DNA from: Thermoleptolyngbya sp046719575
GTDB taxonomy: Bacteria; Cyanobacteriota; Cyanobacteriia; Elainellales; Elainellaceae
Length of the DNA stretch: 64,000 nt
NCBI GenBank assembly: GCA_046719575.1
Contig: JBDNCP010000001.1
Location: 34,670 to 98,669, forward strand
Direction of reading: 5' to 3'
Part shown: in pieces, positions 42,650 through 51,433 of the stretch
Position numbering within the stretch: position 1 is the first letter of the stretch
How the letters are laid out: every line of letters starts with the position of its first letter
The notes under the pieces: model-generated
The model's database searches: none
What the model was told of the DNA's origin: nothing
Seen by the model: the letters and a program-made list of their open reading frames with translations, nothing else
Program-made: the position numbers and the translations under genes

Positions 42650-42760
42650 CTAGGGCATCGTGCTGACGTGGGATGTCATTACGCCGACCATACCTGCACA
42701 GGCGATCGCCAGAAGCATCATGAATCCGAGGGATTGTCCCAGGTGTTTGGGAGTCTGCAT
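42650..42760 (-). CDS. 36-residue single-pass membrane protein, unknown
   Basis: A good ribosome-binding site on the minus strand (GGAGAT six bases before ATG at 42760) leads into MQTPKHLGQSLGFMMLLAIA, then CAGMVGVMTSHVSTMP and a stop. One central hydrophobic segment (about residues 12-28) makes it a candidate small membrane subunit of the kind abundant in photosynthetic and respiratory complexes. It matches none of the PSI, PSII, NDH or cytochrome b6f small subunits I can recall. It lies between the response regulator and the PHP gene. Confidence 0.6.
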   Translation of the reverse strand: MQTPKHLGQSLGFMMLLAIACAGMVGVMTSHVSTMP

Positions 42761-42897
42761 GGGTGTTATCTCCATTACATCATTAAAAAATGAAGATAAC
42801 AGTCTCTTGAGGAGTGAAACGAAAGATGTCGCTAAATTAAAGAAAAGCAATGTTTCGCAATCTTTGATTCCGCAGATTTTCCTAGATCTGGAAGCCC

Positions 42898-43590
42898 TTA
42901 CTTCGTCAAGCCATGCTCCAAGGCATAGCGCACTAGCTCCGTGCGGCTATTGGTGCCTGTTTTGCTAAACAAACGACTGACGTATTTCTCTACATTACGG
43001 ACGCTCGTATCGAGGCGGCGGGCAATTTCCTTATTCATCAGCCCTTCGGCGACCAGTTCTAGCACGCTCTGCTCGCGGGGCGTAAAGTCGAGATGAATCG
43101 GGGCGGGAGTTTGGGCGATCGACCCTTTTTGCGAGAGCATGGCCCGCAGTTGGGCAATTTGCTCTTTGATGTCGGCCAGGTCGGTCTTTTCGTCGTCACC
43201 CCCTGCACGGGCGATCGCCGATCGGCGCTCCAGCAGGCTCGACACGATCGCCACCAGTTCTTCTGGATCAAAGGGTTTTGGCAAATAGGCATCGCAGCCT
43301 GCGTTGTAGCCCTGAATGCGGTCGGAGGTCATGCCCCGCGCCGTCAAAAACACGACTGGCAGCGTTTCAAAGCGGGGATCTTCCCGAAGCTGCTTGAGAA
43401 ACTGATAGCCATCGACCTGGGGCATCATGATGTCGGAAATGACCAGATCGGGCAACAACTGCTGAACTTTTTCCCAGCCTTCGCGGGCGTTGCTGGCGAC
43501 TTCTACAACAAAGCCGCTGTCTTCCAGATAAGCCTGCACGGCCTGGCGCAGTCCGGGTTCATCATCGACCAGCAGCAGCCGTCCGCTCAT
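42898..43590 (-). CDS. Two-component response regulator, NarL/LuxR type
   Basis: This 230-residue protein has a REC domain (1-120; RLLLVDDEPG acidic pocket, phospho-acceptor Asp53 in DLVISDIMMPQVDGYQF, VVFLTARG, Lys in YLPKPF) and a LuxR-type DNA-binding domain (about 165-230; LTPREQ-like FTPREQSVLELVAEGLMNKE and VRNVEKYVSRLFSKTGTNSR). It binds DNA after phosphorylation by an unidentified sensor kinase; no kinase is nearby. It lies 76 bases downstream of menE on the same strand but is probably independently regulated. Confidence 0.93.
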   Translation of the reverse strand: MSGRLLLVDDEPGLRQAVQAYLEDSGFVVEVASNAREGWEKVQQLLPDLVISDIMMPQVDGYQFLKQLREDPRFETLPVVFLTARGMTSDRIQGYNAGCDAYLPKPFDPEELVAIVSSLLERRSAIARAGGDDEKTDLADIKEQIAQLRAMLSQKGSIAQTPAPIHLDFTPREQSVLELVAEGLMNKEIARRLDTSVRNVEKYVSRLFSKTGTNSRTELVRYALEHGLTK

Positions 43591-43666
43591 GGACGTTCCT
43601 CCCTCAAGGTGTGTGTCTCAGTATGCCGAGGCATCATTTAGTTAACATCCAAAACTTTAACAGGAC

Positions 43667-45211
43667 TTACGCATTTCGCGCAGTTTCGGGAGATGGCGGG
43701 TCGATGACAAAGCCCCGATCGCCGATGGCAGACTGGGCAGCTTGCAAAAATTCTGCAAGCTGGCGACGGTTGAGCTTGCCCTGGGCACTGCGGGGAATGG
43801 AGTCGGCGGCAACCCAGCGCTTGGGCTGTTTGAAGCGGCTGAGCTTGCCTCGTAGCGAAGCTTCGAGCCGCGATGGAGAAACCTGTGGGGTTGCGGGGAC
43901 GTAGAGCGCTGTTACCACTTCGCCCCAGTGGCGATCGCCCACGCCCACCACCGCCACATCCCGCACCAGCCCCGTCGCCCGAATCACTGCCTCCACCTCG
44001 ACCGGAAACACGTTTTCGCCACCTGTAATGATCTTGTCGCTGCTGCGGCCGGCAATGTGCAGCCGGCCTGCCGCATCCAGCCAGCCCAGATCATCCGCTG
44101 CCCACTGGTCGCCAAAGGCCGGCTCTCCCCAATAGCCCCGCGCCAGAGAAGCCGCCCGAATTTGAATGCGCCCCACTTCTCCCGTAGGCAGCAGCTTTCC
44201 GGCTTCGTCCACAATCTCCACCTGAGCATGGGGCAGCACCCCTCCGCAGCCTGTTTCCCCCGCGAGAAACTCCGCTGGGCGGAGCGTGGCGATTTGCGAC
44301 GCAGTTTCGGTCATGCCGTAGGTGGGCGCGAGGCGGAGGCCCTGCTGTCGCGCCTGGATGAGCAGGTCGTCCCAGGCTGGCGCACCCCCCAGCAGAATGG
44401 TGTGAAACCGTCGCAGCCAGTCTGCGCCTGCTGGCGAGTCAAGCAGCCGCTGGAGTTGGGTGGGCACGAGAGAAAGAAAAAAGCCTTCGGGGGCGATCGC
44501 CGGATAGTCTCCCTTCTCTAGTGCCTTGAAGGAACCGAGCGCCAGTTGCCCGCCTGACACTGCGCTCCGCAACGCCTGCATCAGCCCGCTGACGTGATAG
44601 AGCGGCAGCACACAGCAGCAGTTGACGGGCGCGTCGGCAAGGTCTGGCTGAAAAAATTCGCGAAAGCCCTGGACAGACGCAAGGAGTGTCTCTTCAGTGT
44701 GGTGAGCGAAGCGGAGTTGGCCGGAGGAGCCGCCCGTGGGGATGAGGAGGGTAGGTGGGGATGAGGCGGGTGGATGGGGATGAGCGAGGTAGGTGGGGGT
44801 GAGCGTGGCGGGTGGAGGCAAGGAGGCGGGAGAGGTGGGGGTGAGGATGGTGACAGCGGGAAGCTGGCTGTGGAGTTGGAACCATTCCTGCACGCCCCAG
44901 GCAGGGTTTCCCAGGGCGATCGCCCATCCCTCCAGTTCGTCCGACAATAGCGCCGCGCAAAGGCTGGCCAAAAAGTTCAGCGGGTCGGGTTCGGCAATCA
45001 GCAGCGTCGCTGGAGGGCGAGTGTCCCAGGGGGCAATCTGATGGGCGATGTTGCTCCGCAACGCTGGCGCGATGTTGTTCCGCAACGCTAGCGCGATTGC
45101 CCTCTGTCGAGCCTGGACGCGCTGGGCAAAGGCCGCAGGATCAACCCCAACCAGCCAGGGACGGTGCAGGCAATCGGTCAAAATGTCTCGGAGGGATTCA
45201 GGGTTTGCCAT
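43667..45211 (-). CDS. menE: 2-succinylbenzoate-CoA ligase
   Basis: This 514-residue adenylating enzyme of phylloquinone synthesis has the AMP-binding loop TGGSSGQLRFAHHT (159-172), PTYGMTETASQIATL and DLGWLDAAGRLHIAGRSSDK with the C-terminal Lys near the family KL motif. Between residues 124 and 155, immediately before the P-loop, is a Pro/Thr-rich insertion (TPTSPASLPPPATLTPTYLA and following) that other MenE proteins lack. A second short duplication, ALRNNIAPALRSNIA, sits near residue 45. The start at 45211 overlaps menC by 34 bases; both form an operon. Confidence 0.94.
   Translation of the reverse strand: MANPESLRDILTDCLHRPWLVGVDPAAFAQRVQARQRAIALALRNNIAPALRSNIAHQIAPWDTRPPATLLIAEPDPLNFLASLCAALLSDELEGWAIALGNPAWGVQEWFQLHSQLPAVTILTPTSPASLPPPATLTPTYLAHPHPPASSPPTLLIPTGGSSGQLRFAHHTEETLLASVQGFREFFQPDLADAPVNCCCVLPLYHVSGLMQALRSAVSGGQLALGSFKALEKGDYPAIAPEGFFLSLVPTQLQRLLDSPAGADWLRRFHTILLGGAPAWDDLLIQARQQGLRLAPTYGMTETASQIATLRPAEFLAGETGCGGVLPHAQVEIVDEAGKLLPTGEVGRIQIRAASLARGYWGEPAFGDQWAADDLGWLDAAGRLHIAGRSSDKIITGGENVFPVEVEAVIRATGLVRDVAVVGVGDRHWGEVVTALYVPATPQVSPSRLEASLRGKLSRFKQPKRWVAADSIPRSAQGKLNRRQLAEFLQAAQSAIGDRGFVIDPPSPETARNA
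44735..44845. repeat. Low-complexity insertion in menE
   Basis: On the plus strand this is a G-rich tract of variants of GGTAGGTGGGGATGAG and GGTGGATGGGGATGAG. On the coding strand it gives the Pro/Thr-rich segment before the AMP loop. The frame is kept. Confidence 0.75.
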
Positions 45212-46215
45212 AGGGCGGCAGCGGAACTTTGCTCAAAGGCGGGGTCGCAAAACCAGTGGGCAACCCCATAGCCAAGGGCGCGTTTGGGCGGCGTTTCTGA
45301 GTGGGAAGCGCCCGCTGCTCTGGGTTGTATCAGATGCGCCTGGATGTAGCGGCGGGCCACGGCGGTTTCCAGCGCAGACGACCAGACGAGATCGACCGGG
45401 TGCTGCCGACAAAAGGCGCGAAGCTGGCTGGGAAACCCGGCGATCGCCGCCTTCATCACCACTACGCCACGCCAACCGCGCTGCCAGCAGGCGTGCAGAT
45501 GGGCCAGCTTGGCGACGGACTCATCCAGCGCCAAGGGTGTGGGAAAGCGATCGCCCAGCTTCAGCATTGCCTCAAACTGGGACGGCGCGAGGGGCTGCTC
45601 CAAAAATTCTACCTGGGGATGGGCCGCGCATTGCTCCAACCAGCGGCAGGCGGTGTCCCAATCTAGCCCGCCGTTGGCATCCAGCCGCAGTTTTGCACTA
45701 GGCGGAAGTTGCCTGATTAACTCGGCAAATGCTGCCAGTTCCGTCGCCCATTCACCCACGCCAATTTTCTGCTTAAAGGTGCGGTATCCCTTGTCCCAGA
45801 GCAGCTTCCAGGGGGCGATGCTGCTCTGCAAGTTTGCCCCGTTCCCAGCGGGCAGCAGGGCGCTGAGGTGGGGCGGCTCCCAATCGGGCAGCGGGTGAGA
45901 ACTCGTGGTGTCATGCTGCATCAGCGATTCCCAGGCAGACTCTAGCCCAAACTGGCAGGCGGGCAGCGTGGGGGCGATCGCCTGGATATCTGCCAGGTCG
46001 AGCGGGGTGGGAAGCGACTGGCAGAGGGCGATCGCCGCCTCCAGCGTTTCGCTGCCAAACCAGGGCAGGGGCGCAATCTCGCCGTATCCCGTCCGTCCTG
46101 CTGTGTCCGTTAGCTTCACCAAAATTCCCTGCCGTTCGCCCCAGGCTCCGTGGGCGGTCATCAGCGGCTGCCGAAATGCTCGTCGATACACCCGGAATTC
46201 TGCCCGTATCCCCAT
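45178..46215 (-). CDS. menC: o-Succinylbenzoate synthase
   Basis: This 345-residue enolase-superfamily enzyme has catalytic Lys in YRTFKQKIG, metal ligands in LRLDANGGLDWDTACRWLEQ (Asp), VEFLEQPL (Glu) and ALDESVAKL (Asp), and the second catalytic Lys in GVVVMKAAI. It dehydrates SHCHC to o-succinylbenzoate, the substrate of MenE encoded directly downstream. Both steps supply phylloquinone for photosystem I. The start at 46215 is the first in frame and gives family length. Confidence 0.94.
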   Translation of the reverse strand: MGIRAEFRVYRRAFRQPLMTAHGAWGERQGILVKLTDTAGRTGYGEIAPLPWFGSETLEAAIALCQSLPTPLDLADIQAIAPTLPACQFGLESAWESLMQHDTTSSHPLPDWEPPHLSALLPAGNGANLQSSIAPWKLLWDKGYRTFKQKIGVGEWATELAAFAELIRQLPPSAKLRLDANGGLDWDTACRWLEQCAAHPQVEFLEQPLAPSQFEAMLKLGDRFPTPLALDESVAKLAHLHACWQRGWRGVVVMKAAIAGFPSQLRAFCRQHPVDLVWSSALETAVARRYIQAHLIQPRAAGASHSETPPKRALGYGVAHWFCDPAFEQSSAAALWQTLNPSETF

Positions 46216-46524
46216 GCTCTAAGCCTTGCCCTGCTGAATTTGCCCTTCTGAATTTGCCCTGCCGAATTTGCATCCTTAGATCAATTCTCTGAAATCAATT
46301 CTCTGAAGCAGCGCTCTGGGCAAACCTGCCAGCAGACTCCCAAACGCTAGACAGGCGATCCAAAATCGCAAATCCAAAATCGAGAACTGAGACAGAGAAT
46401 TGAGACGAGATATGGGAATTGTGAAGCGGCGGGCGGCAAATTATGGCAAATAAAAAGTTTTTGATTCGTAATAGAACGAGTGAACTATGATGTTAGCATC
46501 TAGTATAAATAAACTATTGCAGCC
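46216..46524. other. Divergent gap between menC and lexA
   Basis: These 309 bases without a gene hold repeats of AAATCCAAAATCG type (46361-46385), a TGAATTTGCCCTTC-like triplication (46237-46268), and the palindrome TAGTATAAATAAACTA at 46501-46516 just before the lexA ATG. Confidence 0.55.
46501..46516. promoter_or_regulatory. Candidate LexA operator / promoter -10 palindrome
   Basis: TAGTATAAATAAACTA has TAGT..ACTA inverted ends with the same spacing as the cyanobacterial LexA box (RGTACNNNDGTWCB type), but lacks the central match. It lies eight bases before the lexA ATG and could serve autoregulation, or simply contain a -10 TATAAAT. Confidence 0.3.
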
Positions 46525-47418
46525 ATGCCTACGGCCAAGCCACCCACTGCCCAGCGGTCTACAGTCAGGCAATCCACCCGGCAATCCACCCGGCAATCTG
46601 CCCATCCGCCCATCACTAAGCCGCTGACCGTCAAGCAGCAGCGATGCCTGGATTGGGTAACGCAATTTATCCGGCAGCAGGGCATTTCGCCCACCTATGA
46701 AGAGATTCGCGTCGGGCTGAGCTATCGGTCTAAAGATCCTGTGCGATCGCTCCTGAATGCCCTGTGCAACAAGGGCTACATTACTCGCAAGCCCCACAAA
46801 GCCCGCGCCATTCAGCTAGTCAAGCCCGGCCCATCGGACGGGGCAAACAGCGGGCGATCGCTCCAGATTGTTTCTGCCGAAGTAACGGGCACGGAATCAA
46901 CGACAGAATCAACAGTTGAGGCCGCGCCAGAAAACGCCCATCGTTCTCCCTGGCCAGCGCTGGAGCTGGTTTCACCCAAATCCAGGGGTCGGCGCAAGCT
47001 GCCCCAGGGCATTCCGCTGCTGGGCGGCATCGCAGCCCACAGCCCCAAAACAACCTTTGTAGACGAACCGGAGGTGTATCTACCGCTGGAACTGTTTCCG
47101 AACTTGGCGCGGCGATCGCCCTACGACCTGTCCCAGCTTTTCGCACTGCGCGTCCAGGGAGACAGCATGATCGACTCCCACATTTTGGACGGCGACGTGA
47201 TTTTGCTGCGGCGAAGTCCAGACCCAGCCTCGCTAAAGAATGGGGCGATTGTGGCAGCCCGCGTGGGCGATGCAGCGACGCTGAAGCACTACCTGCGATC
47301 GGGAACCCAGGTGACCCTCCAGCCCGCCAACACCGCTTATCAACCAACGGTGTTTAATGTCGAAGAAGTAGACGTGCAGGGGGTGTATACGGGAATCTTG
47401 GTGCGCGGTGTCATCTAA
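46525..47418 (+). CDS. lexA: LexA-family repressor with altered cleavage site
   Basis: This 297-residue protein has an N-terminal winged HTH (about 33-95, LTVKQQRCLDWVTQFIRQQG, ISPTYEEIRVGLSYRSKDPV) and a C-terminal S24 peptidase domain with Ser214 in VQGDSMIDSHILDGDVILLR and Lys254 in ATLKHYLR. The usual Ala-Gly self-cleavage bond reads Ala171-His172 (IAAHSPKT), so RecA-stimulated autolysis may be lost although the Ser-Lys dyad is kept. A Ser/Thr-rich linker (100-160) and a 30-residue low-complexity N-terminus (RQSTRQSTRQSAH) lengthen it. In Synechocystis a cleavage-defective LexA controls metabolism and not SOS; that may apply here. Confidence 0.9.
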   Translation: MPTAKPPTAQRSTVRQSTRQSTRQSAHPPITKPLTVKQQRCLDWVTQFIRQQGISPTYEEIRVGLSYRSKDPVRSLLNALCNKGYITRKPHKARAIQLVKPGPSDGANSGRSLQIVSAEVTGTESTTESTVEAAPENAHRSPWPALELVSPKSRGRRKLPQGIPLLGGIAAHSPKTTFVDEPEVYLPLELFPNLARRSPYDLSQLFALRVQGDSMIDSHILDGDVILLRRSPDPASLKNGAIVAARVGDAATLKHYLRSGTQVTLQPANTAYQPTVFNVEEVDVQGVYTGILVRGVI

Positions 47419-47599
47419 GACAGGTATAAGACGGGTAAACCAGGTGAAGCCAAGATTGCAGCCCGAATTTATATTGCAGCCCAGAACTTGCAGTCCAGAT
47501 CTCTTGCAGCCCAGATCTGCTGAACATTGCCGCAATGCTGCTTGCAACCCGTCCTAGAATCAGGATGATGTGATGGCGCGATCGCTCCCGGTGTTGACT

Positions 47600-47959
47600 A
47601 TGCTGACCCACTTCTTGCACGCAGCGCTGTTGGTGTCTGATTTGGACAGGGCGGAACAGTTTTATGGCAACGTGTTGGGGTTGACCAAAATAGATCGCCC
47701 TCTGAAATATCCCGGAGCCTGGTATCAGTTGGGCGAGGTGCAAATTCATCTGATGGTCGATCCGCGCACCCAGGTATCGCTGACGGAGGCGGAAAAGTGG
47801 GGACGAAATCCTCATCTGGCGATCGCCACTGCTGACCTGGATGCCATGAAAACGCGACTGGTCGAACATGGCTGCCCAGTGCAGATGAGCGCGTCGGGCC
47901 GTCCGGCGCTGTTCACCCGCGATCCCGATGGGAATGTGCTGGAGATTGGGCAGATCTAG
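47600..47959 (+). CDS. VOC superfamily protein (glyoxalase/dioxygenase-like)
   Basis: This 119-residue single-domain protein has HAALLVSDLDRAEQFYGNVLG and the C-terminal PALFTRDPDGNVLEIGQI, the standard VOC metal-site pattern. It could be a lactoylglutathione-lyase-like enzyme or a binding protein; substrate unknown. The ATG at 47600 begins the conserved fold; an upstream start at 47570 would add ten weak residues. It lies 37 bases before ureD. Confidence 0.85.
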   Translation: MLTHFLHAALLVSDLDRAEQFYGNVLGLTKIDRPLKYPGAWYQLGEVQIHLMVDPRTQVSLTEAEKWGRNPHLAIATADLDAMKTRLVEHGCPVQMSASGRPALFTRDPDGNVLEIGQI

Positions 47960-47996
47960 CGTTGGTGGGGTGGCTGGGTGACGGAGTGACGGTGGA

Positions 47997-48848
47997 ATGG
48001 GAGTAGACGGTTCGGGCTGGCAGGGACGACTGGAACTGGAATTTGTGGCGCGGGAGGGCAGAACGCAGCTTGGGCGAAGCTTTGTGCAGGCTCCCATGAA
48101 GGTGCAGCGGCCGTTTTTCCCGGAGGGCGATCGCGTCTGTCATGTGGTGACGCTGCACACGGCGGGCGGCGTAGTAGGGGGCGATCGCCTCTCGACTCAG
48201 GTTCATCTGGCGCAAAACGCTCATGCTCTTTCCACCACCGCCACTGCGGGCAAGATTTATCGCAGCAACGGCTCGACAGCCCAGCAGACGACCCACCTCC
48301 ACGTTGCAGCGGGCGGCTGTCTGGAATGGCTGCCCCAGGAAACGATTGTGTTCGACGGGGCAGACTATCGGCAGCGGCTGCGGGTGGATCTGGAAGGCGA
48401 TGCGCTGTGGCTGGGTTGGGAAATCACCCGGCTGGGCCGCACGGCGCGGGGCGAACGGTTTGCTAGCGGGCATTGGCGATCGCACACGGAAGTCTGGCAA
48501 GACGGCAGGCTGCTCTGGGTCGATCCGCAGCAAGTCTTCGGCGGTTCTGCCCCACTTACCAGTCCTCACGGGCTAAACGATTGCCCCGTTGTTGCCAGTT
48601 TCGCCATTCTGGGTCAACCCGTCGCCCAACTCCCCGCAGACCTCCTTGCCCAAACCCGCCACCTCAGCCCCGCTCCGGCTCCTGCGAATCCAACTCTCCA
48701 ACACGCCGCCACTCGGCTGCAATCCGGCCTCCTCTACCGCTATCGCGGCCAGTCCACCCTAGAAGCCCGCCGCTGGTTTATCCAGGTCTGGCATCTGCTG
48801 CGTCCGGCATTGGTAAAGCGGTCGGGCTATCTTCCTCGCGTCTGGTAA
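47997..48848 (+). CDS. ureD: Urease accessory protein UreD
   Basis: This 283-residue UreD/UreH has VCHVVTLHTAGGVVGGDRLS, QTTHLHVAAGGCLEWLPQET, IVFDGADYRQRLRVDLEGDA and WLGWEITRLGRTARGERF. UreD chaperones apo-urease together with UreF and UreG for nickel delivery. No other urease gene is in the window, though in many cyanobacteria ureD is at the head of ureABC, so it may be a dispersed copy. A 14-15 bp repeat of GGTAATCGCGCATC covers its stop codon (48844-48881). Confidence 0.93.
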   Translation: MGVDGSGWQGRLELEFVAREGRTQLGRSFVQAPMKVQRPFFPEGDRVCHVVTLHTAGGVVGGDRLSTQVHLAQNAHALSTTATAGKIYRSNGSTAQQTTHLHVAAGGCLEWLPQETIVFDGADYRQRLRVDLEGDALWLGWEITRLGRTARGERFASGHWRSHTEVWQDGRLLWVDPQQVFGGSAPLTSPHGLNDCPVVASFAILGQPVAQLPADLLAQTRHLSPAPAPANPTLQHAATRLQSGLLYRYRGQSTLEARRWFIQVWHLLRPALVKRSGYLPRVW

Positions 48849-48881
48849 TCGCGCATCGGGTAATCGCGCATCTGGTAATCG
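48844..48881. repeat. 15-bp-period repeat (GGTAATCGCGCATC) x3 over the ureD stop
   Basis: Units start at 48844, 48859 and 48874; the third is partial. The ureD stop codon is inside the first unit. Confidence 0.85.
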
Positions 48882-48936
48882 TTCAAACCAGGCGGGAATA
48901 CTGCTGTTCATCAGGGTGTATCAAACAGCAAAATTT

Positions 48937-51309
48937 ATGAATGCAGCAGGCGGCGTAATGCTGTGCCTGGCCTACGGGCTGGGCCTGCTTTTGACTGGGG
49001 TTTCGGCGCAGATATGGGGCATCTCAGTAGGGGCGATCGCCCTGCCGGTGTTGGGATTGCTAGCCGGGGCGATCGCGCCTCGCCTCTGGCGGACAGGGCC
49101 CTCTGCCAAACTTTGGATTGCGGCGGGACTAGTCGGACTGTTGGCAGCGCTTTACTTCCAGGTGCGCCTGCCCAAGCCCGCCGAAACCGACATTAGCGGC
49201 CTGCTGGCCGATCTGAACCATCCAACGGAGCGGGCAAATTTAGCCGTGACGGTGCATGGCTTCATCGACACGCCCCCGCGAGAAACCCGCAGCGGCAAGC
49301 TCCAGTTTGAGCTAGTGCCGTTTCAGGTACAGCAGATGGACGAGGGCGACCAGCCGATTCGTGCTGAGGCGGTGTCTGGGCGGCTCTATGTGACGCTGCC
49401 GCTGAAGCTCAAGGAAGGGCTATATCCGGGGCAAATGCTCACGGTGTCGGGGTCGCTGTATCGCCCCAAACCTGCCAGCAATCCCGGTGGCTTTGATTTC
49501 CGGCAACACTTGGCGCAGCGCGGCATTTTTGCAGGGTTGGCGGGCAAAACGGTAGATTTTCCGGCAACAGAAGGACGGTTTCGGGAACAGTGGACTTGGG
49601 GGCGATCGCTCTCCTCCCGCTTTCAGCAGGCGCTCTGGCAGGTGCGGCAGCGCATCGTGCGATCGCAGGCGGCGGGCTTATCCGTCAAAAATCACGACGG
49701 AACCGCTGACCCACGACCGGGCGCACTCGTCAGCGCGATGCTGCTGGGCAAAGGTGCTGTAGATGTGCCCTTCGAGTTGCGCGATGGCTTTGCGAATGCA
49801 GGCCTGGCCCACGCGCTGGCAGCTTCGGGCTTTCAGGTGTCGCTGCTGATTGGCATCATGCTCGGCCTGACGCGATCGCTCCCCTCTCAGGTCAGCTTTT
49901 TCCTGTCTATGGCCCTACTGCTGGGCTATATCGGTCTAACCGGGCTAGAGCCGTCGGTGGCGCGGGCTGGCGTGATGGGCATAGCGGTGCTGGTCGCCAT
50001 CACGCTGGGGCGCAAGGTCAGCCCGCTCCACTCGCTGCTATTGGCGGCGACGCTGCTGCTGCTGGTGAATCCGATTTGGATTTGGGATTTGGGCTTTCAG
50101 CTTAGCGTGCTGGCGACGCTAGGACTGTTGGTGACGGCTCCAGTGCTGACGAAATGGCTGGACTGGCTGCCCAGTGCGATCGCCCCACTGATTGCCGTCC
50201 CCCTGGCCGCCTTTGTGTGGACGATTCCGCTGCAATTGCATGTCTTCGGCGTGGTGTCGCCCTACAGCCTGCTGCTGAATATTCTCACCTCGCCGCTGAT
50301 TACGGGCATCAGCTTGGGCAGCGGTGCGAGTGCGTTGGCAGCGCTGGTTGTGCCTGCGGGGGGCAGTGCGATCGCCCAGTTGCTCCTGTGGCCGACCCAG
50401 CTTTTGATCGCGTTGGTGGAGTTTGTCAACCAGCTTCCGGGCAATGCCTATGCTGCGGGGGCGATCTCGCCCAGTCAGGTCATCACGCTGTATGCCATCT
50501 ACCTGCTGGTGTGGGGCATCGCGGGGCTGCATCGCCGCTGGTGGGTGGCGGCAATCATCTGTGTCGGGCTGGTGGCGATTCCGGCGGGGGCGGCGGTGAT
50601 GACGCGGCTGGCGGTGACGGTGCTAGACACGGCCAAAGAGCCGATGCTAATCGTGCAGCACCGCAGCCGCGTGGGGCTAATCGGCAACCTCAGCCCAGAG
50701 GATGTGCAGTTTACTGTGTTGCCCTTTTTGCGACAGCAGGGCGTGAACCGGGTGAACTGGGCGATCGCCCCCGACCTCACCACCTGCCATACCGCAGGCT
50801 GGATGCAGCTTGTACAGCACTTGCCGATTCAGTCCTTCTACTTTTCGACTGGCGTGTGTCAACCCCCCAAAACCTCGACACTCCCTAATAAACAGCAGCT
50901 GATTCAGCAAATCCAGGCGCGGGGCGGCCAGATTCACCCGCTGCCGCTGGATCAGGCAGTGCAGTTGGGAGAAGCGGCTGTGCGAGCGGTCAGTCAGGAC
51001 CCCTTGGCGCTGCGCTTTCAAATCGCTGACCAGATCTGGCTACTGTTGCGCGGGCCGCAAACCGCTTCGGTGGAACCTTTGCTGCCGCGATTGGCAACCC
51101 TCACCAGCGTCTTGTGGTGGGATGGGCTCAAGCTGGATGCCCAAGCGCTGAACACGATTCGTCCCCAGCAGGCGATCGCCACTCGTCCACTCGGTGCTGC
51201 CGAAGACTGGTTTCGCACCCAAGCCATTCCCCTGCATGTGGTCGCTCAGCAGGGCGCGATTCAGTGGACTCCCAAAACGGGTTTTCGGGCGATCGCCCCC
51301 GTCGATTAG
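48937..51309 (+). CDS. comEC: ComEC/Rec2-type DNA uptake membrane protein with degenerate C-terminal domain
   Basis: This 790-residue protein has an N-terminal soluble DUF4131-like region (about 80-250), the polytopic competence domain (about 265-560; GAVDVPFELRDGFANAGLAH, HALAASGFQVSLLIG, LVNPIWIWDLGFQLSVLATL) and a C-terminal domain of the beta-lactamase-like type. In that domain the HxHxDH nuclease motif is not visible (the start LDVGQG is replaced by LDTAKEP), so it probably binds but does not degrade DNA; this may be common in cyanobacteria. It forms the inner-membrane DNA channel. A GTG at 48916 is an alternative start. Confidence 0.9.
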   Translation: MNAAGGVMLCLAYGLGLLLTGVSAQIWGISVGAIALPVLGLLAGAIAPRLWRTGPSAKLWIAAGLVGLLAALYFQVRLPKPAETDISGLLADLNHPTERANLAVTVHGFIDTPPRETRSGKLQFELVPFQVQQMDEGDQPIRAEAVSGRLYVTLPLKLKEGLYPGQMLTVSGSLYRPKPASNPGGFDFRQHLAQRGIFAGLAGKTVDFPATEGRFREQWTWGRSLSSRFQQALWQVRQRIVRSQAAGLSVKNHDGTADPRPGALVSAMLLGKGAVDVPFELRDGFANAGLAHALAASGFQVSLLIGIMLGLTRSLPSQVSFFLSMALLLGYIGLTGLEPSVARAGVMGIAVLVAITLGRKVSPLHSLLLAATLLLLVNPIWIWDLGFQLSVLATLGLLVTAPVLTKWLDWLPSAIAPLIAVPLAAFVWTIPLQLHVFGVVSPYSLLLNILTSPLITGISLGSGASALAALVVPAGGSAIAQLLLWPTQLLIALVEFVNQLPGNAYAAGAISPSQVITLYAIYLLVWGIAGLHRRWWVAAIICVGLVAIPAGAAVMTRLAVTVLDTAKEPMLIVQHRSRVGLIGNLSPEDVQFTVLPFLRQQGVNRVNWAIAPDLTTCHTAGWMQLVQHLPIQSFYFSTGVCQPPKTSTLPNKQQLIQQIQARGGQIHPLPLDQAVQLGEAAVRAVSQDPLALRFQIADQIWLLLRGPQTASVEPLLPRLATLTSVLWWDGLKLDAQALNTIRPQQAIATRPLGAAEDWFRTQAIPLHVVAQQGAIQWTPKTGFRAIAPVD

Positions 51310-51346
51310 CGCCGCTCGTCCTGCTAAAATGCAATAATGCCCCTTT

Positions 51347-51433
51347 GGAGAGGTGGCAGAGTGGTTGAATGCGCTTGACTCGAAATCAAGTTTGGGGTCA
51401 CACCCAACGGGGGTTCGAATCCCCCCCTCTCCG
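51347..51433 (+). tRNA. tRNA-Ser (CGA)
   Basis: This 87-base cloverleaf with long variable arm has a seven-pair acceptor GGAGAGG/CCTCTCC, discriminator G, anticodon stem CTTGA/TCAAG with loop CTCGAAA (CGA), and T-arm GGGGG-TTCGAAT-CCCCC. The CCA end is not encoded. Confidence 0.97.

Noticed and set aside
49081..49200. Frameshift or truncation at the ComEC N-terminus
   Set aside because: The frame is continuous and family-like from Met at 48937 onward.
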